Source of the DNA: Diplonema papillatum
Taxonomy: Eukaryota > Euglenozoa > Diplonemea > Diplonemida > Diplonemidae
NCBI GenBank assembly: GCA_030068145.1
Contig: JAPJBO010000310.1
Location: forward strand, 171,757 to 235,756
Length of the DNA: 64,000 nt
Reading direction: 5' to 3'
In this document: positions 51,501 to 59,804 of the stretch, piece after piece
Position numbering within the stretch: position 1 is the first letter of the stretch
Layout of the letters: each line of letters starts with the position of its first letter
The notes under the pieces: generated by a model
The model's database searches: none
Seen by the model: only the letters and a program-made list of their open reading frames with translations
What the model was told of the DNA's origin: nothing
Translations under genes and position numbers: made by a program

Positions 51501-53248
51501 TATGGTACTCGTCATGCTAGCATCAAACATGCATGAGAGGCAGAGAATGTTTAGGCAGTGTCCTGCCTAAACATTAAACAAAGATCTTCCCTTCAGAACC
51601 ATACACAATGCCCACTCGTTATGGTACTCGTCATGCTAGCATCAAACATGCATGAGAGGCAGAGAATGTTTAGGCAGTGTCCTGCCTAAACATTAAACAA
51701 AGATCTTCCCTTCAGAACCATACACAATGCCCACTCGTTATGGTACTCGTCATGCTAGCATCAAACATGCATGAGAGGCAGAGAATGTTTAGGCAGTGTC
51801 CTGCCTAAACATTAAACAATGATCTTCCCTTCAGAACCATACACAATGCCCACTCGTCATGGCAATCACAAGTTATGCCAACATGTGCCAAAACTTGCGA
51901 TCTCATGGGTTTAAACTGTATCAACACGCTCGTATTAGCTGGCGAACTACGTCTGTTGACCATAATCTAACGTACTTGGGGTCGCTTTTGCGTTTCTGTA
52001 TACTGACACTTTTAGACTTGTTCGTATCTCTGCCGAACTCAGGTGTGGCAACAGGATGAGTACCACCCAAGCGACGCGAGGGCGAAGGACGGGCGACGGA
52101 CTTGTTGCTGGACAACCCGGTGGCGCAGATCGCGGAGTGCTTACAGGACACCTGCGACTCGCTGAAGGTGCGCTGCGCCGCGCTGCAAGCGGGGCGGGGC
52201 TCGTACAAGGACCGCATGCTCGGCCTCGATATTCTACCTGAGGAGTCTTACACTCCCTGCAACCCTTTCCCTTCTCCCATTTCTATATCACACTTTCTTC
52301 GAACAAGACTACATGCTAGCATCAAACATGCATGAGTGGCAGTGTCCTGCCTAAACATCAAAACAGGATCTTCCCTCCATGCACCATACACAATGCCCAC
52401 TTGTCTTGGCAGCACAACAAGTTATGACAACATGTGGCATAACTTGTGTTCCCATAACTGTATCGAAACGCTCCACTACGGTTTTAACCACAATCTAACG
52501 TATTCAGGTGTGGCAGCACGATGAGTACCACCCAAGCGACGCGAGGGCGAAGGACCTCGACAACCGGACGACGGACTTGTTGCTGGACAACCCGGAGGCG
52601 CAGATCGCGGAGTGCTTGCAGGACACCTGCGACTCGCTGAAGGTGCGCTGCGCCGCGCTGCAAGCGGAGCGGGACTCGTACAAGGACCGCGTTCTCGGCC
52701 TCGAAGACGAGCTCGAAAAGCAGAACACCGCCCTCCGCACGCAGTTGAACGTCCACCAAGCCATCACAGGCAAGCTGGCGGACCTCCACAGCGGCAAGAT
52801 CCCGCAGCTGAAGGAGCTGCTACGCGAGAAAGACGTCGAGTTGGACGAGTACGTGTCCACTGTCAAAAGGCTGACACACGACCTGCGGGCCGGGCAGTCT
52901 TCCACCGACGTCCAGGAGTCGAAGGTGAAGGAGCTGCAGCGGAAAGTCGGAGTGCTCGCGGCGGAGAAGGAGGCCGTCTCGAAGGCGCACGAGACGCACA
53001 AGCAGGCGCACATGAAGTACATCGAGTGCAACGTGGACCAAGTGTTGAAGGACGCGTCGGCGCGCGAGGAGGCGCTCCGCGAGCAGTGCGACCAGCTCCG
53101 CGCGCAGCTTCTCGAAGTCCAACGACCAAGGCGCGTCCTGCGGCAGCAGGAGAATCTCGAGGAACAAGCAAACAGGTACGGCATTGCCCCCCCCCCCCCC
53201 CCCCCCCCCCCCAGGCGGCCAGATTGCGGAGTCGTTGGCAGAATCTGA
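48518..53248 (+). CDS. WD40 beta-propeller protein with coiled-coil tail
   Basis: Exons are 48518-48999, 50573-51002 and 52508-53248. Junctions are GTCAG|GTCCGT to GTCAG|GTGTCT (phase 2) and CTTCAG|GTACAG to TTCAG|GTGTGG (phase 0). Seven WD-type blades can be read, for example GDRGGRIVIRKVRSG, LSGSDDATIRIWDISTG, TGGNDIVVWDLHTLAEI and GGADHELFAWDIRTKRL; the last is completed across the exon 2-3 join (NDGCLQVW). Exon 3 is a long charged coiled coil (about 200 residues) with LEDELEKQNTALRTQ-like heptads. The frame ends at TGA 53248 after a short polyproline encoded by a C-run. A donor AACAG|GTACGG at 53175 could instead lead to a further exon. It is probably a scaffold protein; no specific orthologue is recognised. 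A second ATG lies at 48536. Confidence 0.85.
49671..50020 (+). pseudogene. Decayed partial copy of WD40 exon 2
   Basis: It starts with the same CACGTCAG|GTGTCTACTGCC acceptor and follows exon 2 for about 185 bases with deletions (for example the loss of GCACACGGTGCA). It is then interrupted by about 125 bases of a dispersed element (49856-49980, also at 39165), and a final piece (CCTGCGCGAGCACAGAGCGTCGGACAC) resumes. It lies 900 bases upstream of the true exon, in the same orientation. Confidence 0.85.
50029..50349. mobile_element. MITE copy with nested SINE-like insertion
   Basis: The termini and TTAC flanks are as at 46708. The A-tract in its middle is split by 50108-50212, a 5'-truncated SINE-like copy ending AATAAACGCTAAAAAAAAAA. 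The nesting orders the two insertions in time. Confidence 0.85.
51140..51850 (+). repeat. 119-bp tandem array in WD40 intron 2
   Basis: Six copies of GGTACTCGTCATGCTAGCAT... at 119-base spacing (51147, 51266, 51385 and on). Each contains ATGCTAGCATCAAACATGCA and a hairpin TGTTTAGGCAG...CTGCCTAAACA, the dispersed motif also found at 26265, 41228 and 41565. Copies are nearly perfect. Confidence 0.93.
52050..52240 (+). pseudogene. Partial copy of WD40 exon 3
   Basis: It starts AACTCAG|GTGTGGCAACAGGATGAG, keeping the acceptor, and follows exon 3 for about 185 bases to CGCATGCTCGGCCTCGA. It lacks 12-15 bases (CTCGACAACCGG region) and has a shifted frame. It lies 450 bases upstream of the true exon in the same orientation. 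Confidence 0.88.
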
Positions 53249-53679
53249 CCTGACCCCCCCCCCCCCCCCCCCTATATACAGGCTATTTTCACTGTGGAGG
53301 GGGGACGCTACCTGTCACTCTCTAAGGTGGTCACCACGGTGGCTGGTCAGAAAAAAAAAATTTTTTTTTTTGGCCCAAATACCCCAAAAACCACACTTTG
53401 AAAATTTTTGGTGGGCCCACTTTTGCCAGGGAATTTTGACCCTTTCACCTTAGAGAATTCGACCACCCAGCCGGACGGTACGGTACGCCAAGGTACGCCT
53501 TCGGCGTTTTTTCGCGTTGATCTTCGGAAACCCAGTGCTTCTAGTGGTTGTCCCGAAAAGTACATTTGCGCCGGTAAAGACCGGCGCCCAGCGAGACTAG
53601 AGGCAGCAGTTAAAGTAAAGGGCACATTAGACCTGAAAACCAACAAACCCCGAAAAATCATTATCGACCGGAAAAGTGT

Positions 53680-53765
53680 CCTCGGCCGGGTTCGAACCGG
53701 GGTCTTCAAGCCCCGAAGACGTGCACCGTTCACTCTGCCATTACGGTACCAGTTCCAAGGGGGGA
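53680..53765 (-). ncRNA. tRNA-like / possible SINE head
   Basis: On the minus strand TGGCAGAGTGAACGG resembles a Pol III A box, and 34 bases later GGTTCGAACCC is a perfect B box. A stem GTCTTC...GAAGAC sits where an anticodon arm would. The acceptor arms do not pair and the loop lacks U33, so it is not a functional tRNA. It could be a tRNA-derived SINE promoter or a decayed tRNA. Confidence 0.4.
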
Positions 53766-53907
53766 AAACTCCCTAAGGAGACCCTTTACGAAACGACACT
53801 ATAAAAAAGTGCCCCCGGGCTTCGCCCGCAGACCCCCTAAAAAGTGGGGTTGGCTCGATAGAGCTATTAGCATACCTCTAGTCTCGGACTATACAATATA
53901 CCGTAAA

Positions 53908-53995
53908 CGGAAATAAGTTGGACCGGACAAAATGGTCCAACCCACCTATTTCGGGCTCTCGCGGTCCAACTTTTGTCCGGTCCAACTATTTTCGG
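53908..53995. mobile_element. Hairpin micro-element, copy 1
   Basis: 88 bases, with inverted arms GTTGGACCGGACAAAA and its complement, outer A/T extensions (CGGAAATAA / TATTTTCGG), and a second inverted GGTCCAAC pair inside. No coding capacity. Confidence 0.8.
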
Positions 53996-54096
53996 GGGGT
54001 CCTGTGCACTTAGTGAAATTTCGCGGCTGACCACTGACCAACACTGGCTTCACTTCCTTAGTTTGCAAGTCGCGCATGAGCCCGCCGCCAGGAGTT

Positions 54097-54537
54097 CTAG
54101 AACACTGCGCGGCACAACCCGCAGTGTCCCATCCGTCTGCCCCTTTGCTTTGGTAGAGTGCAAACGCAAAAATGTAGAGTGAAAACTAAGTGGATCGAGG
54201 TTGGCTGACACTGAAGGGTGGAGCTGCTTATGTTGCGTAGGTTGGCTGAGTCAGGATAGTGGCGGAGGTGGGTGTCGTCGTTTATCGTCAGGACGTGGTC
54301 TGATGTAGCTGTTTCGTCACACCCGGGCACTCTACATTTGACCTTCGTACCGTAGGGCATGATGCCTCGGCGTACGATGGCCTGCAACAAGTCAGTTGTG
54401 CCATGTAACTTTCGTAGTTTTGTGAAAGTCTGTGCGCGCATACAGCTCGGTGGCGTTACTTCTGATAGACGTTTCCGCACCTCGTGGTCGCGTAAACGCT
54501 CGGCACAGCGCCGAATGAAGCGCCCGGATTCTTCCAT
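54097..54537 (-). pseudogene. Possible non-LTR retrotransposon C-terminal fragment
   Basis: A 146-codon minus-strand frame contains RAQTFTKLRKLHGTTDLLQA and CRVPGCDETATSDHVL. A Cys-x4-Cys...His-Val-Leu motif near the end of a helical region is typical of the C-terminal zinc motif of LINE reverse transcriptases. No RT domain is visible nearby, so this would be a truncated relic. It could also be unrelated. Confidence 0.3.
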
Positions 54538-54774
54538 CTGTGCTTACCTGTCGTCCTCCGGACCGTTTGACATGGATTTTTTTTTTTCAACCCCGCCTAA
54601 GCAGGGAAGTAGCTTGGGCTCTGGGCCCCACGTAAAATCCTACCAAATGTTGTACAGAGCGCTTTTCAGGGTCCTCGGGGCACTTTGTGTGTGTGGAGCT
54701 CAGACTGACACTGTGTTGGGGGGTGTTCGGACAAAATGCGGCGCGTGCAGGTGGGTTTTGCTCATGGAAGGTAG

Positions 54775-55190
54775 CAACACAGCAAGAATTGCTAACCGCT
54801 TTGTAGCCCACAGAGACTGTGGCAACTTTGATGTGAGCTAACTTATAGTTGTCGCTACTGTCCACCACAGAGGCTGTCCTTCGGGAAGCAAAAGAACCAT
54901 GCGAAGAAGGCGAGTGCCGCTTAGCGGTTTTCTGCGACAGCAGGGCGGCTAACACTACACACGTCAAGACCAGCGCCGCAGGCGCGGAAAAATTGATATT
55001 GCCGCTTTGTAGTCCACAGGGACTGCGGCAAAGTTGATGCGAGTCAAGTGCGCACTTATGCACTCTGCAGGGTGCTCCTCTTTGTGGTTGTCACTACTGC
55101 CCACCACAGAGAGCAGCAGTCTTCTTGGCAACACGACACGAAACATGTGTATTACACAAGCCAAAAATGCCAGCGCCGCAGGCGCGGAAA
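54775..55190. repeat. Two diverged copies of a ~250-bp unit
   Basis: GCTTTGTAG(C/T)CCACAG(A/G)GACTG, GTTGTC(G/A)CTACTG(T/C)CCACCACAG and CAGCGCCGCAGGCGCGGAAAA occur in the same order at 54800-54990 and 55010-55190. It is probably an old element duplication. Confidence 0.75.
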
Positions 55191-55513
55191 ATTTGCCAAG
55201 CTATTGGGCCAGTATTGCCCAAAATTGAGGGTGTACGTTGCTAGACCCATGATCCAGAGGTCGTACTGTAGCATCATCCCCACCCACTGCACTGCCTACA
55301 ACACACCCACCACCACCACTGCCCACCGCACCACCCACCCACTGCACTACCTCCACGACCTCCCACCACATGACCACCCACTACCGCCGCCCCCCCACGA
55401 CACCACCGGCCGCTGGCTATAACTATAGTTTTTTTTTTTTTTTGGATGTTGTATGGGGTTAACATTGGGTATATGAAGCTACTTCTCTGCGCCTAAGTGA
55501 AAACGTGCCTGGG
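55191..55513. other. Low-complexity ACC-rich stretch, no gene seen
   Basis: ACC/CCACC-rich DNA (55280-55400) and a T-run (55429-55443). Nothing coding is supported. Confidence 0.5.
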
Positions 55514-55597
55514 CGGAAATATGTTGGACCGGACAAAATGGTCCAACTGTTTTGGTCGTCGCGTGGTCCAACTTTTGTCCGGTCCAACATATTTCCG
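55514..55597. mobile_element. Hairpin micro-element, copy 2, perfect arms
   Basis: 84 bases. The 25-base arms (CGGAAATATGTTGGACCGGA and onward) are perfectly complementary, with inner GGTCCAAC also inverted. It lies 40 bases upstream of the ATG of the Cys-rich gene and could be in its 5' UTR. Confidence 0.88.
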
Positions 55598-55638
55598 GTA
55601 GAGGGGAGAGGGTGTGCCCGACGACGTCGCTGTCGTTC

Positions 55639-56673
55639 ATGGGCATCTCGGGGATATCGGGTGTACGGCCCAGGCCACGCTTTCGCGAGGCACACACGGG
55701 GACGATACTTGAGGAACAAGTGAAAGGAAGCGATGTAGGGACGCAGTGCCCTGACTGGACGATCGGGAGAGCGGCGAGGTGGGCCCTGCCTGCCCCACCA
55801 CAACTGCACCCAGACCCCGTGCATATGCCGGGTGTCGATATAGAGAAGGCACTCGTCACGTGCGCGACCCATCACAAAGGGAAGTGTGAGGCGTGCAGAG
55901 CACTCGTCCGAAGGGACGTGCCCACGGTAGAGATGTGCTGCCGGCACCATCACCACGCGAACGATGGGCAGCCGATCGCGGTGTGCACAGAGCACAGCAC
56001 GACGAAGTGCGGCGAGTGCAAGACGGCGGCGGCGTGTTGCCGCAGCGGGCATCATGCCTGCCGCACGCATGGCAGAGGAACCTGCCAAGAGTGCAAGAGG
56101 CTCCCTACGCTGACGCAGAGGCGACCGGCGGCATGTTGCCGCCGCGGCCACCACCAGTCCAACGAACCGAACGTCCCGTCAACCCCCGGACGCAACAAGA
56201 AGAAGAGGCCCTCCTCACCCACCCAGGTGGGCGTACAACGGGGAACGCCAGTTGGAAAGCGAGCGGCGCAAGCGCCGCCCGCGGCAACGAAAAAGGAGAC
56301 GGCGACGACCGGACGGGCGACCAAAAGGCCGCCACCAACGCCAGGAACCAGCGAACGACCAGCGCTGAAGAAAAGGGTGCTAGGCACCCCGAAGGAAGGC
56401 CCGATCGCCGGCCGCAAGCGGAAGAAGACGAAGGCGACCACCCCCGACTCAGGGGTGCATCGAAGGAAGAAGAAGGTACCGAGGGCAAGCAGCTCTCAGA
56501 AACGACCGGGGACCACGGGCACACCAACGCCCTCGAAAGTGAAAAACGGACACACGTGCCCGCCCTCGTACTCGCCGACTCAGTCTCTGGAATCGCAAGA
56601 AAGCCAAACCCCGCTAGCTCCACAAATGCTCGACCTTGACGACGCAATGGCAGGTGACGACGTCATCCGATAA
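55639..56673 (+). CDS. Cys/His-rich basic protein, three metal-binding-like modules
   Basis: 344 residues from the ATG at 55639; the frame is open further upstream into the hairpin element, so the start is uncertain. Residues 75-172 hold three tandem modules of the form C-x2-H-x4-C-x2-C-x(5 or 13)-C-C-R-x(1-2)-H-H (C75...H104, C116...H139, C141...H172). Eight possible ligands per module suggest two zinc ions each, B-box-like but with tighter spacing. Residues 173-330 are Lys/Arg/Pro/Thr-rich with several nuclear-localisation-like clusters (GRNKKKRPSS, GRKRKKTK). The end is acidic (LDLDDAMAGDD). Third positions are G/C-rich as in the other real genes. I do not recognise the family; a nuclear nucleic-acid or chromatin role is inference. 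Confidence 0.7.
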   Translation: MGISGISGVRPRPRFREAHTGTILEEQVKGSDVGTQCPDWTIGRAARWALPAPPQLHPDPVHMPGVDIEKALVTCATHHKGKCEACRALVRRDVPTVEMCCRHHHHANDGQPIAVCTEHSTTKCGECKTAAACCRSGHHACRTHGRGTCQECKRLPTLTQRRPAACCRRGHHQSNEPNVPSTPGRNKKKRPSSPTQVGVQRGTPVGKRAAQAPPAATKKETATTGRATKRPPPTPGTSERPALKKRVLGTPKEGPIAGRKRKKTKATTPDSGVHRRKKKVPRASSSQKRPGTTGTPTPSKVKNGHTCPPSYSPTQSLESQESQTPLAPQMLDLDDAMAGDDVIR

Positions 56674-56897
56674 CCTGACTTTCAAGGCAGTGCATGCTAA
56701 TCCATGTGGTTCATGTACTTAAAAGAACTCAATGCTTAACGGCTTATCACGTGGGCGGCCCTGAGATTACCCCCTCAGGTGACACCACTGTATTTTTAGC
56801 CATACTTCAACCGACTTTCCAAGGAGGCAATGTAACCCACACTACTCAGGGCGCTCGCCGCTGGTCCGCCTCGCAAAGGTGAGTATCCTCGCAAGCG
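56674..56897. other. Spacer after the Cys-rich gene
   Basis: No ORF of note. A possible acceptor (CTACTCAG|GGCG) and donor (GCAAAG|GTGAGT) near 56850-56885 would enclose a tiny exon; unproven. Confidence 0.3.
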
Positions 56898-57059
56898 GGG
56901 CGTGGGCGCCGGTTGGACGAACCCGTCTATTCACGACTACAACTTCGAGAAGTACTTCGCCAGCCCGACGCAGGGCGAGAAGCGGCAGAAGACCCGCCAC
57001 GGCGCGGCGCGGCACGCCGCCGCCCGCGGCGGGTGCGACGACTCGTCGCCGCCGTTGCA
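56898..57059 (+). CDS. Candidate exon, Gly/Ala/Arg-rich, unrecognised
   Basis: The frame reading VGAGWTNPSIHDYNFEKYFA then SPTQGEKRQKTRHGAARHAA has almost only G/C third positions, as in genuine exons here, while the alternative frames do not. Splice borders are unclear: after CCGTTGCAG comes GACCGC, not GT. Parts of it recur at 57349-57440 and 57788-57870. It may be an upstream exon of the PH-domain gene 5 kb downstream; that link is inference. Confidence 0.4.
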
Positions 57060-57079
57060 GGACCGCTGCGTGTTTTCTC

Positions 57080-58016
57080 CTCAACGTCCGGCGCCTCCTC
57101 CAGGCCCCGCCCAGGGTGTCCGCAGACACCACCATTAGATGCAGTCCCAATACCAGCTACTACTGCGTTGTCGAGCCAAGTATGTTGGGCATTCCACGGC
57201 TTTTACAACCTGTCAAGCACTCATTTGCACAACCCACTTGTTGTGGAAGTAACCAGTGATTTGGCATGTTACGTTGACAGCACGTGACCCACGACAGCTC
57301 AGAGTACTGCGGGATGTAGTTGCGCTGTGGCAAGGGCTGGGCGATCCACGAAAGTACTTCGCCAGCCCGACGCATGAGCGAAAAGCGGCACGCTGCCGCC
57401 CGCGGCGGGTGCGACGGCTCCTCGCCACCGTTGCGTTGCAGGACCGCTGCGTGCCTTCACCTCAAGCGCATCCGCCAGGCCCCGCCCAGGGTGTCCGCAG
57501 CACACCATCATTAGATGCAGTCGGGGCTTTCGCGTGGATGGAGAAGGTTGACCGATGGACAGCTCTTCTTAGATTGTACCAGTTACTGCCGCGTTGTCGT
57601 ACTTGCATCGAGCCATGTATGTTGGGCATTCCATGGCTGTTACAACCCGTCAAGCACTCATTTGCACAACCCACTTGTTGTGGAAGTAACCAGTGATTTG
57701 GCATGTTACGTTGACAGCACGTGACCCACGACAGCTCAGAGTAATGCGGGATGTAGTTGCGCTGTGGCAAGGGCTGGGCGATCGACGAAAGTACTTCGCC
57801 AGCCCGACGCATGAGCGAAAAGCGGCACGCTGCCGCCCGCGGCGGGTGCGACGACTCCTCGCCACCGTTGCAGGAAACACTGGACTCCAGAAGGAACGAC
57901 TCAGAACGGGAAGCAAAATGGATAGTGTTGGAGTCATGTGTGTCTACATCCCCTTACTTCAAGGTACCAAGGCATCCTGTCAAAACATTCTCCTGGTCTT
58001 GCTGGGGTCCTCTTGG

Positions 58017-58061
<45 letters not shown>

Positions 58062-58200
58062 CTGCTGCTTCGGCTGCTGCTTTCGGCTCTCGCTTGCCTC
58101 ACCGCTGCGTGCCTTCTCCTCAAGCGCCTCCACCAGACCCCGCCCAGAGTGTCCGCAGACACCATCATTGGATGCAGTCGGGGCTCTAGAAGGTCAGCTC
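57080..58200 (+). repeat. ~435-bp unit repeated, carrying exon fragments
   Basis: GTACTTCGCCAGCCCGACGC occurs at 56954, 57353 and 57792. The following CGCCGCCCGCGGCGGGTGCG, GTGTCCGCAGACACCA-type and GGGCATTCCA(C/T)GGCT segments repeat in the same order. The third unit has an extra 200-base insert containing a CTG microsatellite (58020-58060, about 13 triplets). Confidence 0.85.
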
Positions 58201-58293
58201 TTCTTACTGTACCATCAAGCACTCATTGCGTACACCCACTTGAGCGTGAAAGTAGCACGTGATTTTGATTTCACATACATATGGTTATGTTGA

Positions 58294-58456
58294 TAAAGGG
58301 GGGGGGGGTCGAATAATAACACCTGTCTTATTATTCGATTTGTCGAATAATAAAAATAGTTCCGGTAGCCGAACATTAGCAGAATCAAAATAGTGGCAGT
58401 GTTTTTAGACAACCAGACGTGTGTCAAATAACTGCTATTATTCGACCCCCCTTTAA
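58294..58456. mobile_element. MITE with GGGGGTCGAATAATA termini
   Basis: 163 bases. Left TAAAGGGGGGGGGTCGAATA and right TATTATTCGACCCCCCTTTA form inverted ends, and a further inverted TCGAATAATA copy lies just inside. No frame. No clear target duplication. Confidence 0.7.
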
Positions 58457-59804
58457 CCTGCGTCCCGTGACAAAAAGTGCAACTGTAGATAGAGCTCCAA
58501 AGCTGACCAAACTCTAGCAACCGAAGAAGCTTGTGATTCCGCCGCAACCAGCTGGCGTTGTGTGCTTTTTCTTTTTTTTTTTGTGTTAAACACCGCACAC
58601 TCTGTTGTTACTAAGAAATAGTAGACATCGTTGGCAGCGTACTACATGAAGCTTACCAAAGCAGATGAAGCTTACCAAAGCAGCGAGCTCGTCTAGTGCG
58701 CACAAACAAACAAGCAACTTAAAGCGCCGTGCCCATGATTCGCGTCGAAAACGACCGATTTGTTCATAGTAGAAACTGATGCCAAAACCAAACCTTCAAA
58801 CCTTCGGCGTGCGGCGCGCGCTTTGCCCTTGCAGTGCATAAGCTGTATCTCGTCCTGGACGGTTGTACCCCTTCTTTCATTCGCCAAAGCAAGTTGCCGC
58901 GCTGAGCATTCACTTGTTCGTTCCTCCCTTTCAGTGAATCTTACATCATGCGTTTGGAGTCGCGGCGGCCCGCGAGTGTCTTCTGTTTTGCCAGAGAATA
59001 AGCAAACAAAGAACGAAATCGTACGTACAAAAGTGTGAGTAAAGACATAAATCACAGCTGCAAAGACCACCCAACAGATGAACTCACGGGTTCCAGCTGT
59101 ACCAGCATCTGAAGAAGGAATACCAACCCGCCTTGACTGTCGACCGTAGGCAAAACAACGAACGCACGTGTCAACGAGGGGACTAAACGATCGTAAAACG
59201 AATTGAACTTCCCTGATGGGACTGGTCTTTAGAGGCCTTCACGTCACTTATAGCATGAGAGTCTTACTTGGGCGGTTCAGTTTCCATACGCATTGCACGA
59301 GGCTGAAAGAAAAAAGCGCTGCAAAAAAAAAGCAAGGAGCTATCGCCGCTTGATTGAGCGAGCAGCGTCCACAGGGCTCGTCGTCACGGACTACCTGAAG
59401 TGCTGATCAACCACAACAATAGATTTGGGCTGTGTGGGGAAACCTAAACAGGGATACCTAGAGTTTTCGTTCACCGCACTACCCTGAACCCAAGTCCTGG
59501 ACATGGTTTCAGGTGTTTCAAATTAGCCAAATGACCATGATCCGAAGATCCTACTTTGGGCGGTTCAGTTTCCTCGCACATTGCGTGTGGCTAAAAGAAA
59601 CAAGCGCTAAAAGATAAAGTAGGAGCGATCGTCCACAGGCTCGCCGTCATGACGTGCTGATCAACCACAACAATAGATTTGAGCTGTGTGGGGAAAGGGC
59701 GGGCGGAACGGCGGGAAAACGAGAGATAACGAGAGCGGGGGTTCACCGCCTCCCTCTCTCTTCCCCACCCCATCCCCTCCTTTATGCTCAAGAAAGTTGT
59801 TCCC
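58457..59804. other. Intergenic or intronic region, repeats only
   Basis: It contains the TTGGCAGCGTACTACATGAAG motif (58630) and two copies of the CTAGAGTTTTCGTT family with TTTGGGCTGTGTGGGGA (59420-59460, 59670-59700). Nothing coding is supported. Confidence 0.45.

Noticed and set aside
53210-53248. Extra WD40-gene exon reading GGQIAESLAE after the C-run
   Set aside because: It resembles the exon 3 peptide AQIAECLQD, but the match is short, the frame does not fit the 53175 donor, and the unspliced frame already ends there.
58014-58076. CTG triplet run as a coding polyglutamine or polyleucine tract
   Set aside because: It lies in a repeat-derived insert without supporting coding sequence; treated as a microsatellite.
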